Part shown: positions 35,358 through 44,706 of the stretch, piece by piece
How positions within the stretch are numbered: the stretch's first letter is position 1
Layout: each line of letters begins with the position of its first letter
Source of the DNA: Methylobacillus arboreus
GTDB lineage: Bacteria; Pseudomonadota; Gammaproteobacteria; Burkholderiales; Methylophilaceae
NCBI RefSeq assembly: GCF_020532725.1
Contig: NZ_JAJAVC010000004.1
Span: 62,001-126,000, forward strand
DNA length: 64,000 nt
Direction: 5' to 3'
The notes under the pieces: generated by a model
Database searches by the model: none
What the model was told of the DNA's origin: nothing
What the model saw: only the letters and a program-made list of their open reading frames with translations
Position numbers and translations under genes: made by a program

Positions 35358-35659
35358 GTAGCGTGCGCGGAGTCGATGTCAGCATTATGGGGCGCGATCT
35401 GACCATCGCATGTACCGATGAAGAGCGCGAGGCGTTGTTGCGCTCGGTGGATTACCTTGACAAAAAGATGCGCGAAATTCGCGATACCGGCAAGGTGATT
35501 GGTGCAGAGAAGATTGCCATCATGGCCGCGCTCAATATTGCACACGAGTTACTGACTGCCAATATCGGCGGTTTTGACATTGGCGATTTCAAGCGTAGAA
35601 TCACTTCCATGCAGGAACAGATTGACGCTGTCGTCGGAGAACAGAACCAGCTTTTCTAG
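35354..35659 (+). CDS. zapA: Cell division protein ZapA
   Basis: 101 residues. ZapA bundles FtsZ filaments in the cytoplasm. VDVSIMGRDLTIACTDEERE is the globular head and the C-terminal half (KRRITSMQEQIDAVVGEQN) the coiled coil. The position after a short coiled-coil gene and before 6S RNA is the standard arrangement. Confidence 0.94.
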   Translation: MSSVRGVDVSIMGRDLTIACTDEEREALLRSVDYLDKKMREIRDTGKVIGAEKIAIMAALNIAHELLTANIGGFDIGDFKRRITSMQEQIDAVVGEQNQLF

Positions 35660-35710
35660 CAGTGTCTGTTCCCGGAGTTTTCAAGAAGCTGCACTGTGTG
35701 GTTTCTTCCC

Positions 35711-35896
35711 TTTGTTCCCTGCGGTGTTGTCCGGATCATAGATTCCTTGAACCATAATTTTGGCTTTGGTTTCGGTCTGTTAAGTAACAGTGTGCGCGCT
35801 CCGATGCGGGTGTACCTAACGTAGCTTAAGGTCGTTACCACTTGAACCGTACAGGTTCAGGATGCCGGTCCGGGTGGCATTTGCGGGGAACTCCCT
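35711..35896 (+). ncRNA. ssrS: 6S RNA
   Basis: Region immediately after zapA, as in most beta/gammaproteobacteria. The 5' arm TTCCCTGCGGTGTTGTCCGG pairs with the 3' arm CCGG...GGCATTTGCGGGGAA, and the diagnostic CTTGAACCGTACAGGTTC hairpin lies near the 3' side (about 35841-35858). 6S RNA mimics an open promoter and sequesters sigma-70 RNA polymerase in stationary phase. End points are estimated from the closing stem. Confidence 0.88.
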
Positions 35897-35966
35897 ATTC
35901 ATACGGCTTTGCCTTCAAACGTATAACCGCCTTGTTATATGCTTAGAGGCAAAACCGTATCAATTG

Positions 35967-36326
35967 TTATCTCAGCGCGTGATATTTGAGGTCGCCCAAG
36001 TTGACGACTTCCAGCGCGCGTTCATGCGTTGCCTCAAGGATGACGGGCGGTGCAAATCCTGCCTCTGCTGCTTCGTGCCAGCGCGAGGCGCACAGGCACC
36101 AGCGGTCGCCCGGCATCAGGCCGGGAAATCCGTATTCCGGCCGTGGCGTGCTGAGGTCATTGCCTTTCGAGACTGAAAATGCCAGGAACTCCTCGGTCAT
36201 CATGGCGCACACCGTGTGGCTGCCAATATCTTCAGGCCCGGTTTCGCAACTGCCGCTTCGGGTGAAACCGGTTAACGGGTCGGTGCTGCAGGATTGTAAT
36301 GTGGTGCCGAGAACGTTTCGGGCCAT
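35967..36326 (-). CDS. DUF2237 family protein
   Basis: 119 residues from ATG 36326 (an ATG 21 bases upstream adds seven unconserved residues). It is clearly DUF2237: NVLGTTLQSCSTDPLTGF, SCETGPEDIGSHTVCAMMT, GNDLSTPRPEYGFPGL, GDRWCLCASRWHEA and a C-terminal ILEATHERALE. The invariant Cys and His residues suggest metal binding or a redox role, but no function has been shown to my knowledge. It stands alone between 6S RNA and the EVE gene. Confidence 0.88.
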   Translation of the reverse strand: MARNVLGTTLQSCSTDPLTGFTRSGSCETGPEDIGSHTVCAMMTEEFLAFSVSKGNDLSTPRPEYGFPGLMPGDRWCLCASRWHEAAEAGFAPPVILEATHERALEVVNLGDLKYHALR

Positions 36327-36394
36327 ACTGTTGACTCTGAATTTCAATGTGAACTCGGGTTATCATACGGAATCTGTGTTGATTTGAGAATTTC

Positions 36395-36853
36395 ATGCGT
36401 TACTGGTTGATGAAATCCGAGCCATCCGATGTTTCCATCGATGATCTGGCATCCTTCCCCAATCAGTCTGTGGACTGGTATGGCGTGCGCAATTATCAGG
36501 CGCGCAATTTCATGCGCGACCAGATGAAGGTCGGTGACGGCGTGTTGTTCTATCATTCCAATTGCGCGGAGCCTGGCATTGTCGGTATTGCCGAAGTCAG
36601 CAAGCTGGCTTATCCGGACCGCTTGCAGTTTATCGAGGGGCATAAGTACTATGACCCCAAGGCTACACCAGAAAGCCCGCGTTGGTTTAATGTGGATGTC
36701 AAACTGGTGAGAAAAACGCGTTTGTTGAGCCTGAAAGAGTTGCGTGAAACGCCGGAGTTGCAAAACTTGCGTATCCTGCAACGCGGCAATCGGTTATCGA
36801 TTACACCGGTGGATCCCAGGGATTGGGAGTTCATCATGAAGTTATTGGCCTAG
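36395..36853 (+). CDS. EVE domain protein
   Basis: 152 residues, almost wholly one EVE (PUA-like) domain: YWLMKSEPSDVSIDDL, WYGVRNYQARNFMRD, GDGVLFYHSNCAEPGIVGIAEV. This fold binds modified bases in DNA or RNA (human THYN1 is a relative). The bacterial stand-alone form has no defined role. It is followed after 73 bases by a Fur-family gene. Confidence 0.92.
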   Translation: MRYWLMKSEPSDVSIDDLASFPNQSVDWYGVRNYQARNFMRDQMKVGDGVLFYHSNCAEPGIVGIAEVSKLAYPDRLQFIEGHKYYDPKATPESPRWFNVDVKLVRKTRLLSLKELRETPELQNLRILQRGNRLSITPVDPRDWEFIMKLLA

Positions 36854-36926
36854 TCCGTGCTTGGCAGTATCACGATGCGTGATATGCTATTGCAGCGTCA
36901 GGCATCAATTCATTAAGGAGATGATA

Positions 36927-37370
36927 GTGGGTACAAAAAGAGAAGATGGCGTGGTTGATCCGCACCAGGATCTGAGGAACAGCGGGTTGAAAATCACCTT
37001 GCCACGGCTCAAGGTGCTGGATATCTTCCGTAATAGCGAGCAGCGCCACCTGGCGGCTGAAGATGTTTACCGTATCCTGATTACCGAGCATTCAGAGTTC
37101 GGCCTGGCAACGGTTTACCGTGTGCTGGCCCAATTTGAACAGACTGGACTCCTGAAAAAGAGCCAGCTGGGGAACAACAAGGCCGTGTACGAGCTGAATG
37201 ACGGCGAAGAACACCATGGCCACCTGGTGAGCACCAGCACTGGCGAGGTAAGGGAGTTCTACGATCTCGGTATCGAAGAGCGCCTCAAGGTCATTGTGCG
37301 TGAACTCGGCTATGAGTTGACCGATTACGATATTACCGCTTACGGTACCCCGATTGTCGACAAGGGCTGA
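36927..37370 (+). CDS. fur: Fur-family metal-responsive repressor
   Basis: 147 residues from GTG 36927, chosen because AAGGAG lies six bases upstream. Winged-helix domain: LRNSGLKITLPRLKVLDIF and FGLATVYRVLAQFEQTGLL. The dimerisation/metal domain has EEHHGHLVSTSTGEVREFYD; the CxxC structural zinc cysteines of E. coli Fur are absent (serine-threonine in their place), as in some other Fur proteins. It is probably the global ferric uptake regulator, but Zur cannot be excluded by sequence alone. Confidence 0.85.
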   Translation: MGTKREDGVVDPHQDLRNSGLKITLPRLKVLDIFRNSEQRHLAAEDVYRILITEHSEFGLATVYRVLAQFEQTGLLKKSQLGNNKAVYELNDGEEHHGHLVSTSTGEVREFYDLGIEERLKVIVRELGYELTDYDITAYGTPIVDKG

Positions 37371-37375
37371 TCAGG

Positions 37376-37402
37376 CCCATGCCGGCCGATGGCCGGCATG
37401 GG
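37376..37402. terminator. Hairpin between convergent fur and ilvA
   Basis: CCCATGCCGGCC and GGCCGGCATGGG form a 12-bp perfect stem with loop GAT six bases after the fur stop. There is no long T-run, so termination strength is uncertain, but the location between convergent genes fits a bidirectional terminator. Confidence 0.6.
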
Positions 37403-37429
37403 TATTGGCTAAAAGACAGTGAGCAAGCT

Positions 37430-38941
37430 TTAACCCAGGAATAGTTTGTAGGCCGGGTTATCGCTTTCATTCCAGTAGGGATAACCCAGGTTCTCGAGAA
37501 ACTGGGTGAACTCCTTCTCTTCGCCGGGCGGCACTTGCATGCCGACCAGAACCCGGCCGAAATCCGCACCATGGTTGCGATAATGGAACAGGCTGATGTT
37601 CCAGTCATGGCGCATGCTGTCCAGGAAGTTCATCAACGCGCCGGGTTTCTCCGGGAATTCGAAACGGTATACCTGTTCATGTTCCGCCTGGGGCGCATGG
37701 CCACCAACGAGATGGCGCAAATGCAGCTTGGCGACCTCGTTCTCACTCAGGTCCAGCGCAGGCAGGCCGTGCTGCTGCAGTTGCTCAACCAGCTTGCCCG
37801 ATTCGCTCGGGTCATGGATGGCGACACCGACATAGATATGGGCCTTGTGCGCGTCTGCATAGCGGTAATTGAATTCCGTGATATTGCGGTTGCCGATCAG
37901 GCGACAGAATTGCTTAAATGAGCCGGGAGTTTCCGGGATGGTGACGGCCAGGACGGCTTCGCGCTTTTCGCCGATCTCGGCACGCTCGGCCACAAAGCGC
38001 AGGCGGTCAAAGCTCATGTTGGCACCAGAAGCCACGGCCACCAGATTTTTGGCTTGCAAGCCATGCTGCTGAGCATAAGCCTTGAGACCTGCCAGCGCCA
38101 GCGCACCAGTAGGCTCCAAAATCGCACGTGTGTCTTCAAAGACGTCCTTGATCGCAGCGCAGATGGCGTCATTGTCGACCAGGATCATTTCATCCACATA
38201 TTGCTGGCAAACGCGGAAAGTTTCCTCGCCGACCAGCTTCACTGCCTTGCCATCGGCAAACAGGCCCACCTGGTCTAGCGTTACGCGTTTTCCTTGCTGC
38301 AAGGAGAGCGTCATGGCGTTGGCATCATTGACTTCCACGCCGATCACCTTGATTTCCGGACGCACTGCCTTGATATAGGCCGCCACGCCCGCGATCAGGC
38401 CGCCGCCGCCTACCGGGCAAAAGATGGCCTCAATCGGGTCAGGATGATCCTGCAGGATTTCCACTGCCACGGTGCCTTGCCCCGCGATCACATCCGGATC
38501 GTCAAAGGGGTGCACAAAGGTGAGTTGTTGTTCGTCCATCAACTGCAAGGCGTGGTTGTAGGCATCGGTGTAGGATTCCCCTGCGAGCACGACTTCCCCG
38601 CCACGATTGCGCACCGCGTCTATCTTGATCTTGGGCGTAGTGACCGGCATGACGATTACGGCGCGGCAACCGGCATTCTTGGCTGCCAGCGCAACACCTT
38701 GCGCATGATTGCCTGCAGATGCGGTGATCACGCCACGTGCTAATGCGTCTGTCGACAGTTGTGCCATCTTGTTGTAGGCGCCACGCAGCTTGAATGAAAA
38801 TACCGGCTGCATATCCTCTCGCTTGAGCAACACTTGGTTGTGGATACGACGGGAAATATTGGGTAGCAGGTCCAGCGGGGTTTTGCTGGCCACGTCGTAA
38901 ACACGCGCGGATTTGATTTTCTGCAGATAATCGATTTTCAT
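37430..38941 (-). CDS. ilvA: Threonine ammonia-lyase, biosynthetic
   Basis: 503 residues from ATG 38941, the family's usual length. A PLP enzyme converting threonine to 2-oxobutanoate, first step to isoleucine. SFKLRGAYNKM carries the PLP lysine (Lys51), SAGNHAQGVA and CPVGGGGLIAG bind substrate and phosphate. Two C-terminal ACT-like domains (about 325-500, including VTIPETPGSFKQFCRLIG and FEFPEKPGALMNFLDSM) provide isoleucine/valine regulation. Confidence 0.96.
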   Translation of the reverse strand: MKIDYLQKIKSARVYDVASKTPLDLLPNISRRIHNQVLLKREDMQPVFSFKLRGAYNKMAQLSTDALARGVITASAGNHAQGVALAAKNAGCRAVIVMPVTTPKIKIDAVRNRGGEVVLAGESYTDAYNHALQLMDEQQLTFVHPFDDPDVIAGQGTVAVEILQDHPDPIEAIFCPVGGGGLIAGVAAYIKAVRPEIKVIGVEVNDANAMTLSLQQGKRVTLDQVGLFADGKAVKLVGEETFRVCQQYVDEMILVDNDAICAAIKDVFEDTRAILEPTGALALAGLKAYAQQHGLQAKNLVAVASGANMSFDRLRFVAERAEIGEKREAVLAVTIPETPGSFKQFCRLIGNRNITEFNYRYADAHKAHIYVGVAIHDPSESGKLVEQLQQHGLPALDLSENEVAKLHLRHLVGGHAPQAEHEQVYRFEFPEKPGALMNFLDSMRHDWNISLFHYRNHGADFGRVLVGMQVPPGEEKEFTQFLENLGYPYWNESDNPAYKLFLG

Positions 38942-39113
38942 TGGGGACGTTGTCCAGGGCTGCACTGTGCAGTGCGGCAGTGTATGATTGAGGGGTTTGG
39001 TTCAAAAGAACCTGAATTATAAAGAAAACGCAGGGCCTGCAAAACGTTGCGCTTGTTTATAAAGCGCATGCAAGTGCCTGATATGGTAACAAGCAAATAA
39101 AAGGTTTGGATAA

Positions 39114-39773
39114 ATGGCTACACAAGACGAATTGAAACAACAGGTTGCCAAGGCGGCCGTAGAGTATGTCAAGGGCGGCATTATTGGTGTGGGCACGGGT
39201 TCCACCGCCAACTTCTTTATTGACGAGCTGGCCAAGGTCAAGAGCCGTATCGACGGTGCCGTCGCCAGCTCTGAGGCGACTGCCCAGCGGCTGCGTGGCC
39301 ATGGCATTGAGGTATTCGATCTCAACGCTGTGGACGGCATGGAAATTTATGTGGATGGTGCGGATGAAATCACCGAGCATATGCACATGCTCAAGGGCGG
39401 TGGCGGTGCGCTGACCCGCGAAAAGATCGTGGCAGCCTGTGCCAAGGATTTTATCTGTATCTGCGACCAGAGCAAGCTGGTACCCGTGCTTGGCAAGTTC
39501 CCGCTGCCGGTTGAGGTGATCCCGATGGCGCGCGGTCATGTGGCACGCGAACTGGTCAAGCTCGGCGGCCAGCCCCAGCTGCGTGATTTCACCACTGACA
39601 ACGGCAATGTCATTCTTGATGTGCATGGCCTCACTATACTCAATCCTGTTGAGCTGGAATCCAAGATCAACGAGATCGTTGGCGTTGTGACCAACGGTTT
39701 GTTTGCAGTTCGTCCAGCCAATGTATTGTTGTTGGCGACTGCGGATGGCGTCAGGACTTTGACTGCCAAGTAA
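39114..39773 (+). CDS. rpiA: Ribose-5-phosphate isomerase A
   Basis: 219 residues. Interconverts ribose-5-P and ribulose-5-P; in a methylotroph it also serves formaldehyde assimilation through the ribulose monophosphate cycle. Motifs: [19 protein letters not shown] (active-site acid), [21 protein letters not shown] is nearby (about 39101). Followed by phoU after 119 bases. Confidence 0.96.
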   Translation: MATQDELKQQVAKAAVEYVKGGIIGVGTGSTANFFIDELAKVKSRIDGAVASSEATAQRLRGHGIEVFDLNAVDGMEIYVDGADEITEHMHMLKGGGGALTREKIVAACAKDFICICDQSKLVPVLGKFPLPVEVIPMARGHVARELVKLGGQPQLRDFTTDNGNVILDVHGLTILNPVELESKINEIVGVVTNGLFAVRPANVLLLATADGVRTLTAK

Positions 39774-39892
39774 GTAACGCGCACCAGTTCAACATTAAAT
39801 TGTCATAATCGGCAATTAGACTACAACGTTGACTCAATCTCTGGCCGGCAGTAGCGCAGCCTGGCCAGGTTATTCACGGAAGGGATCGCGTT

Positions 39893-40600
39893 ATGCAATT
39901 TGAACATACATACAAGCAATATGATGCCGAGCTGGAATCAGTCCGTGCCAAGGTGCTGGAAATGGGCGGTTTGGTTGAACAGCAAATCGTCAACGCGCTG
40001 GATGCCCTGGTGAATGTCAACCTTACGCTTGCGGACAAGGTAATTGCCAACGATCACAGGGTCAATGCACTGGAAGTCCAGGTGGACGAGGATTGTAGCC
40101 ATATCATTGCCCGTCGTCAGCCAGCAGCAGGCGACTTGCGCATGATCATGATGGTGGTCAAGACCATTACCGACCTGGAGCGTATCGGCGATGAAGCAAC
40201 CAAGATCGCCCGCGTAGCGCAAAAGGTATCCGAGTCCGGGCGCCTCTATACGCCGCGTTTCAACGAGATCAAGACCATGGTTGGCCATGTGCGCGAAATG
40301 CTGCGTACCGCGCTGGATGCCTTTGCCCGCCTGGACGTGACCAAGACCGTGGATGTGGCGCGCCAGGATGAACAGGTGGATGAGCAGTTTCGTGCGGCCA
40401 TGCGCCAGCTGATCACCTTCATGCTGGAAGATCCGCGTACCATTTCCATGTCGCTGGAAGTGTTGTTTGTTGCCAAGGCAATCGAGCGCATCGGCGACCA
40501 TGCCAAGAACATTGCCGAATATGTGATCTACATGGTAAAAGGCAAGGACGTGCGCCATACCACGGTACAGGAGATGGAGCGCGAAGCCCAAGAGCCCTGA
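39893..40600 (+). CDS. phoU: Phosphate-signalling protein PhoU
   Basis: 235 residues with two PhoU helical repeats, each ending in the metal-binding type motif ERIGDEATKIA (about 102-112) and ERIGDHAKNIAEYV (near 201-214). PhoU inhibits PhoR-dependent signalling and modulates Pst transport. No pst genes are near; instead ppx and ppk1 follow, linking it to polyphosphate control. Confidence 0.95.
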   Translation: MQFEHTYKQYDAELESVRAKVLEMGGLVEQQIVNALDALVNVNLTLADKVIANDHRVNALEVQVDEDCSHIIARRQPAAGDLRMIMMVVKTITDLERIGDEATKIARVAQKVSESGRLYTPRFNEIKTMVGHVREMLRTALDAFARLDVTKTVDVARQDEQVDEQFRAAMRQLITFMLEDPRTISMSLEVLFVAKAIERIGDHAKNIAEYVIYMVKGKDVRHTTVQEMEREAQEP

Positions 40601-40648
40601 GCCGTTCCATAACGGCAAACGGCTTACCGTTTTACAAGAAGGTTGAAT

Positions 40649-42148
40649 TTGCCTACAAGAAAATCGGATTTTCCCGAGATCGCAGCAGTTGATCTGGGTT
40701 CCAACAGTTTCCGCCTGCAACTCGCCCGGGTTGCAGACGGCCACCTCATTTTTCATGATTCCCTGCGTGAGGTCGTTCGCCTGGGTGCGGGGCTGGATGC
40801 GAAAAACAACCTGAGCGCTGATGCCCAGCAACGTGCGATTGACTGTCTCAAGCGTTTTGGCGAACGCCTGCGTGGGTTGCCGCCTCAAGCGGTGCGCGCA
40901 GTTGCTACCAATACCTTCCGTGTCGCGCGCAATGCCCCCAACCTGATGCAGGAAGCACAAGAGGCCCTGGGATTTCCTATTGAAGTCATTGCCGGCCGGG
41001 AAGAGGCGCGCATGATTTTTGTCGGGGTCGGCCACAGTTTGCCTCCTGCCAGTCATAAACGTCTGGTCATTGATATCGGTGGCGGTTCTACCGAGTTCAT
41101 TATTGGCCAGGATGTCGAACCTATTAAAATGGAAAGCCTGTACATGGGCTGTGTGAGCTACAGCCTGCGCTATTTTCCTGATGGCAAACTCACGGAAAGC
41201 GCATTCGCGCGCGCACGTATTGCCGCTGCGGCGGAAATCCAGAGCATACGTAAGCATTTCATTGCCGAAGGCTGGGATGAGGCAGTTGGCTCATCCGGCA
41301 CAGCCAAGGCACTGGGTGAAATTATCCGCCTGAGCGGTTTGAGCGACGGCGAAATCACGCGCGATGGCCTAGAATTCATCCACCAGCAACTGCTCAAGGC
41401 CAGGGAAGTCAAGAAAATCGACCTGCCTGGCGTGAGCGGTGACCGCGCAGCGGTATTGCCAGGCGGCCTGTCCATCATGATGGCCGCATTCGATGCGCTC
41501 AAGATCGAGCGCATGACAGCCGCCAATAGCGCATTGCGCGAAGGCGTGTTGTACGAGCTGCTCGGGCGCCTGCATGATCAGGACATCCGGGAGGTGACAG
41601 TTTCAAGCTTTATGCGCCGCTATCATGTGGAACCTGATCAGGCTGAACGCGTCCAGGAACTTGCACTACGCTTGCTTGCGCAGTGTGCAGACAAGCTGAA
41701 GCAGTGTGATGAGGAAACTGCAGCGCAATACCTGACCTGGGCTGCACGGCTGCATGAAATCGGCGTTTCCATCGCGCATGCTGCCTACCACAAGCATTCT
41801 GCCTATATTATTGAAAATGCCGACATGCCTGGTTTCTCCAATATGGAACAGGAAACCTTGGGCTTGCTGGTCAAGGCGCATCGCCGCTCGCTCAGCAAAC
41901 TCGAGCCGGGCATTGTCGACAACCATGACCGCTTGCTGCTGATTCTGATTCTGCGACTCGCAGTATTGTTCCATCGCAATCGTCAACCAGATCACTACCC
42001 GGATCCCGAATTGACCATCACGAAGTCTGGATACCAACTGAAAATCGCACCAGACTGGCTCAAGGAGAATCCGCTTACCGAGGCTGAACTATTGAATGAG
42101 GTGGCTTACTGGAAAGAGATTGGTCTTGGCTTGGAACTGGTTTCCTGA
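40649..42148 (+). CDS. ppx: Exopolyphosphatase (Ppx/GppA family)
   Basis: About 499 residues. The start is most likely TTG 40649 because AAGAAGG sits six bases before it; TTG 40643 is the alternative. Removes terminal phosphates from polyphosphate or pppGpp. Actin-like motifs AVDLGSNSFRLQ and IDIGGGSTEFI, catalytic-region REEARMIF, and a C-terminal HD-like domain (WAARLHEIG...HAAYHKHSAYI). It converges with ppk1, giving an opposing pair for polyphosphate turnover. Confidence 0.94.
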   Translation: MPTRKSDFPEIAAVDLGSNSFRLQLARVADGHLIFHDSLREVVRLGAGLDAKNNLSADAQQRAIDCLKRFGERLRGLPPQAVRAVATNTFRVARNAPNLMQEAQEALGFPIEVIAGREEARMIFVGVGHSLPPASHKRLVIDIGGGSTEFIIGQDVEPIKMESLYMGCVSYSLRYFPDGKLTESAFARARIAAAAEIQSIRKHFIAEGWDEAVGSSGTAKALGEIIRLSGLSDGEITRDGLEFIHQQLLKAREVKKIDLPGVSGDRAAVLPGGLSIMMAAFDALKIERMTAANSALREGVLYELLGRLHDQDIREVTVSSFMRRYHVEPDQAERVQELALRLLAQCADKLKQCDEETAAQYLTWAARLHEIGVSIAHAAYHKHSAYIIENADMPGFSNMEQETLGLLVKAHRRSLSKLEPGIVDNHDRLLLILILRLAVLFHRNRQPDHYPDPELTITKSGYQLKIAPDWLKENPLTEAELLNEVAYWKEIGLGLELVS

Positions 42149-42167
42149 AGCATCATCATTGAGGCAA

Positions 42168-42202
42168 AACAAAAAGGCCGACACCTGTTGGCCTTTTTGT
42201 TT
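42168..42202. terminator. Bidirectional terminator between ppx and ppk1
   Basis: AAAAAGGCC (42171-42179) and GGCCTTTTT (42190-42198) surround a short GACACCTGTT loop; T-runs exist in both directions, matching the two convergent genes. Confidence 0.88.
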
Positions 42203-42207
42203 GTCAG

Positions 42208-44289
42208 TCAAGCCTCTGGCAATATTTCCTGTCCGTATTCGCTCATCAGGAATTGCTGGGAAGAAAAGCTGGTACGGCGGCTGGGTTTGAGTTCATAACT
42301 GCCATCCGGCAGCATTTCCCAGGCATTGGTGTTGTCCTTGAGGTAAGGCTCCAGCCCTTCCTTGAACACGCGTTTCTTCACCTTGGCATCCAGCAACGGA
42401 AAGCATATTTCAATGCGGCGGAAGAAATTGCGGTACATCCAGTCTGCGCTGGAAAGGTAGGTATGTTCAGCGCCATTGTCATAGAAATAGAAAATGCGGG
42501 TATGCTCAAGGAAGCGCCCGACGATGGAGCGCACCTTGATGTTTTCCGATACGCCGGGAATGCCCGGACGCAACGCACATACGCCGCGCACGATCAGGTC
42601 TATCTGCACTCCAGCGCTGGAAGCGTCATACAGGGCACGGATCACATCCGGATCCAGCAGGGCATTCATCTTGGCGATGATGCGGGCTTTCTTGCCGGAT
42701 TTGGCAATCTCGGCTTCGTGCTGGATGGCCTTGATTGTGCGCTGGTGCAGCGTAAAAGGGGATTGCCAGAGGTGGCGCAGCTTGCTGGCCCGTCCGAGGC
42801 CGGTGAGTTGGGCAAATACATCATTGACGTCTTCGCTGATTTCTTCCTGACAGGTCAGCAGGCCGAAGTCGGTGTAAAGCCGTGCAGTGCGCTGGTGGTA
42901 GTTGCCGGTGGCGATATGCACGTAGCGGCGCAGTTTGTCTTCATCGCGGCGCACGACCATGGCCATCTTGGCGTGGGTTTTGTGCCCGACTACGCCATAG
43001 ACGACATGGGCGCCCGCGTTTTCCAGCTTAGCGGCCCAGTTGATATTGGCTTCTTCGTCAAAGCGCGCCAATAGCTCAACCACGACCGTGACTTCCTTGC
43101 CGCGCTGGGCGGCCTCGATCAGCGATTTCATCAAGGTGGAATCTGCGCTGGTGCGGTAGAAAGTCTGCTTGATGGCAAGCACCTGAGGGTCTTCCGCTGC
43201 CTGCTTGATGAACTCGATCACCGGATTGAACGACTGGAACGGATGATGCAACAGGATGTCCTGCTTGCGTATTGCCTTGAAGATGTCGGTGTCCTTGGCC
43301 AGCTCTTTGGCCACGCTGGGCGTGTAGTGCGGGAATTTCAGGTCGGGACGGTCCACGCTGTCGGGAATCTGCATCAGGCGCACCAGGTTGACCAGGCCGT
43401 TGACCTGGTACAAGTCTTCCTGGTTCAGGCCGAACTGGCCGAGCAGGAATGCGGACATTTCTGCCGGACAGCTGTCGGCCACTTCCAGGCGTACGGCATC
43501 CCCATACTGGCGGTGGGTGAGTTCGCCTTGCAGAACCAAGCGCAGGTCCTTGGTCTCCTCGTCGTCCAGGATCAGGTCGCTGTCGCGCGTGACACGGAAC
43601 TGGTAGCAACCTTTGACCGCCATGCCCGAGAACAACTCATTGACATGGGCGTGCAGGATGGAGGAGAGGAAGACAAAGCCGTGGTCGCAGCCGGCGATTT
43701 CGCGCGGCAGGCGGATAACACGCGGCAAGGCGCGTGGCGCCTGCACAATCGCAACGCCGGAATTGCGGCCGAAGGCATCCTTGCCTTCCAGTTCCACGGC
43801 AAAGTTCAGGCTCTTGTTGAGTACGCGCGGGAACGGGTGTGCGGGATCCAAGCCGATAGGCGTGAGTATCGGCATCAACTCACGGAAGAAATAGGCGGCA
43901 ATCCATTCGCGTTGGACATCATTCCAGTCACCCCGGCGGATAAAACGGATTTCCTGCGCTGCAAGTTGTGGCAGCACTACTTCGTTGAGGATTTTGTATT
44001 GGTGTTCCACTAATTCATGGGCAAGGCCACTGACCTTGGCAAGCGCCTGCTTGGGCAGCATGCCGTCGGCGCCTACATGCGGGGAGTTGTACTTGATCTG
44101 GTTCTTGAGGCCCGCGACGCGCACTTCGAAGAACTCATCCATATTGCTGCTGAAGATGCAGAGAAACTTGAGGCGCTCAAGCAGGGGAACACGTTCGTCC
44201 TCAGCCTGGGCCAATACGCGGCGATTGAAGGCGAGAATGCCTAATTCGCGATTGATAAAGTATTCGGGATTCAATTTTACGGGCGACAA
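42208..44289 (-). CDS. ppk1: Polyphosphate kinase 1
   Basis: 693 residues, standard for Ppk1. Polymerises the gamma phosphate of ATP into polyphosphate at the membrane. Domains in order: N-terminal (FINRELGILAFNRRVL), head domain, and two phospholipase D-like catalytic domains with GHKTHAKMAMVVRR (phospho-histidine region) and HTYLSSADWMYRNF (second domain). Divergent from nothing nearby; its upstream gap to yggX is only 51 bases on the same strand, so they may share a transcript. Confidence 0.96.
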   Translation of the reverse strand: MSPVKLNPEYFINRELGILAFNRRVLAQAEDERVPLLERLKFLCIFSSNMDEFFEVRVAGLKNQIKYNSPHVGADGMLPKQALAKVSGLAHELVEHQYKILNEVVLPQLAAQEIRFIRRGDWNDVQREWIAAYFFRELMPILTPIGLDPAHPFPRVLNKSLNFAVELEGKDAFGRNSGVAIVQAPRALPRVIRLPREIAGCDHGFVFLSSILHAHVNELFSGMAVKGCYQFRVTRDSDLILDDEETKDLRLVLQGELTHRQYGDAVRLEVADSCPAEMSAFLLGQFGLNQEDLYQVNGLVNLVRLMQIPDSVDRPDLKFPHYTPSVAKELAKDTDIFKAIRKQDILLHHPFQSFNPVIEFIKQAAEDPQVLAIKQTFYRTSADSTLMKSLIEAAQRGKEVTVVVELLARFDEEANINWAAKLENAGAHVVYGVVGHKTHAKMAMVVRRDEDKLRRYVHIATGNYHQRTARLYTDFGLLTCQEEISEDVNDVFAQLTGLGRASKLRHLWQSPFTLHQRTIKAIQHEAEIAKSGKKARIIAKMNALLDPDVIRALYDASSAGVQIDLIVRGVCALRPGIPGVSENIKVRSIVGRFLEHTRIFYFYDNGAEHTYLSSADWMYRNFFRRIEICFPLLDAKVKKRVFKEGLEPYLKDNTNAWEMLPDGSYELKPSRRTSFSSQQFLMSEYGQEILPEA

Positions 44290-44340
44290 GATTAAAACCT
44301 TACTCTATGCCCGCAATATGACAGTTTAATGAAAAATGGT

Positions 44341-44613
44341 TCAACTATTAGGCGGGACATAGCCGGAGGCGGTGTCTGCACCCTCACCAAAGAAGTAAGC
44401 CTCGGTCTGTTGGCTTAAATATTTGCGTGCTTGCGGATCTGCCAGGCTCAGGCGGTTTTCGTTCACCAGCATGGTCTGCTGCTTGAGCCAGCCCGCCCAG
44501 GCCTCCTTGGATACATTCTCGAAAATACGCTTGCCGAGTTCGCCAGGGTAAGGTGGAAAGTCCAGCCCCTCAGCGTTGCGGCCTAGTTTGATGCAAAAAA
44601 CGGTACGTGCCAT
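44341..44613 (-). CDS. yggX: Probable Fe(2+)-trafficking protein YggX
   Basis: 90 residues. [27 protein letters not shown] and WKE-like [20 protein letters not shown] are YggX hallmarks, including the near-N-terminal cysteine. YggX protects iron-sulfur clusters from oxidative damage in the cytoplasm. Gene neighbours (ZnuD-like receptor upstream on the same strand) suggest metal homeostasis. Confidence 0.94.
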   Translation of the reverse strand: MARTVFCIKLGRNAEGLDFPPYPGELGKRIFENVSKEAWAGWLKQQTMLVNENRLSLADPQARKYLSQQTEAYFFGEGADTASGYVPPNS

Positions 44614-44706
44614 GGTCTAGCCCAGTAGGTTGCTTGAAGAGCAATATCATAGCGCAAGCCGCCGTCGCGTGCGATAGCGTCCGGCGGCAGCTTACAGTGA
44701 TAGGCT

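Noticed and set aside
39938-41257. 439-codon open frame on the minus strand across phoU and ppx
   Set aside because: It is antisense to two well-conserved genes, lacks a recognisable domain and reflects their codon bias.
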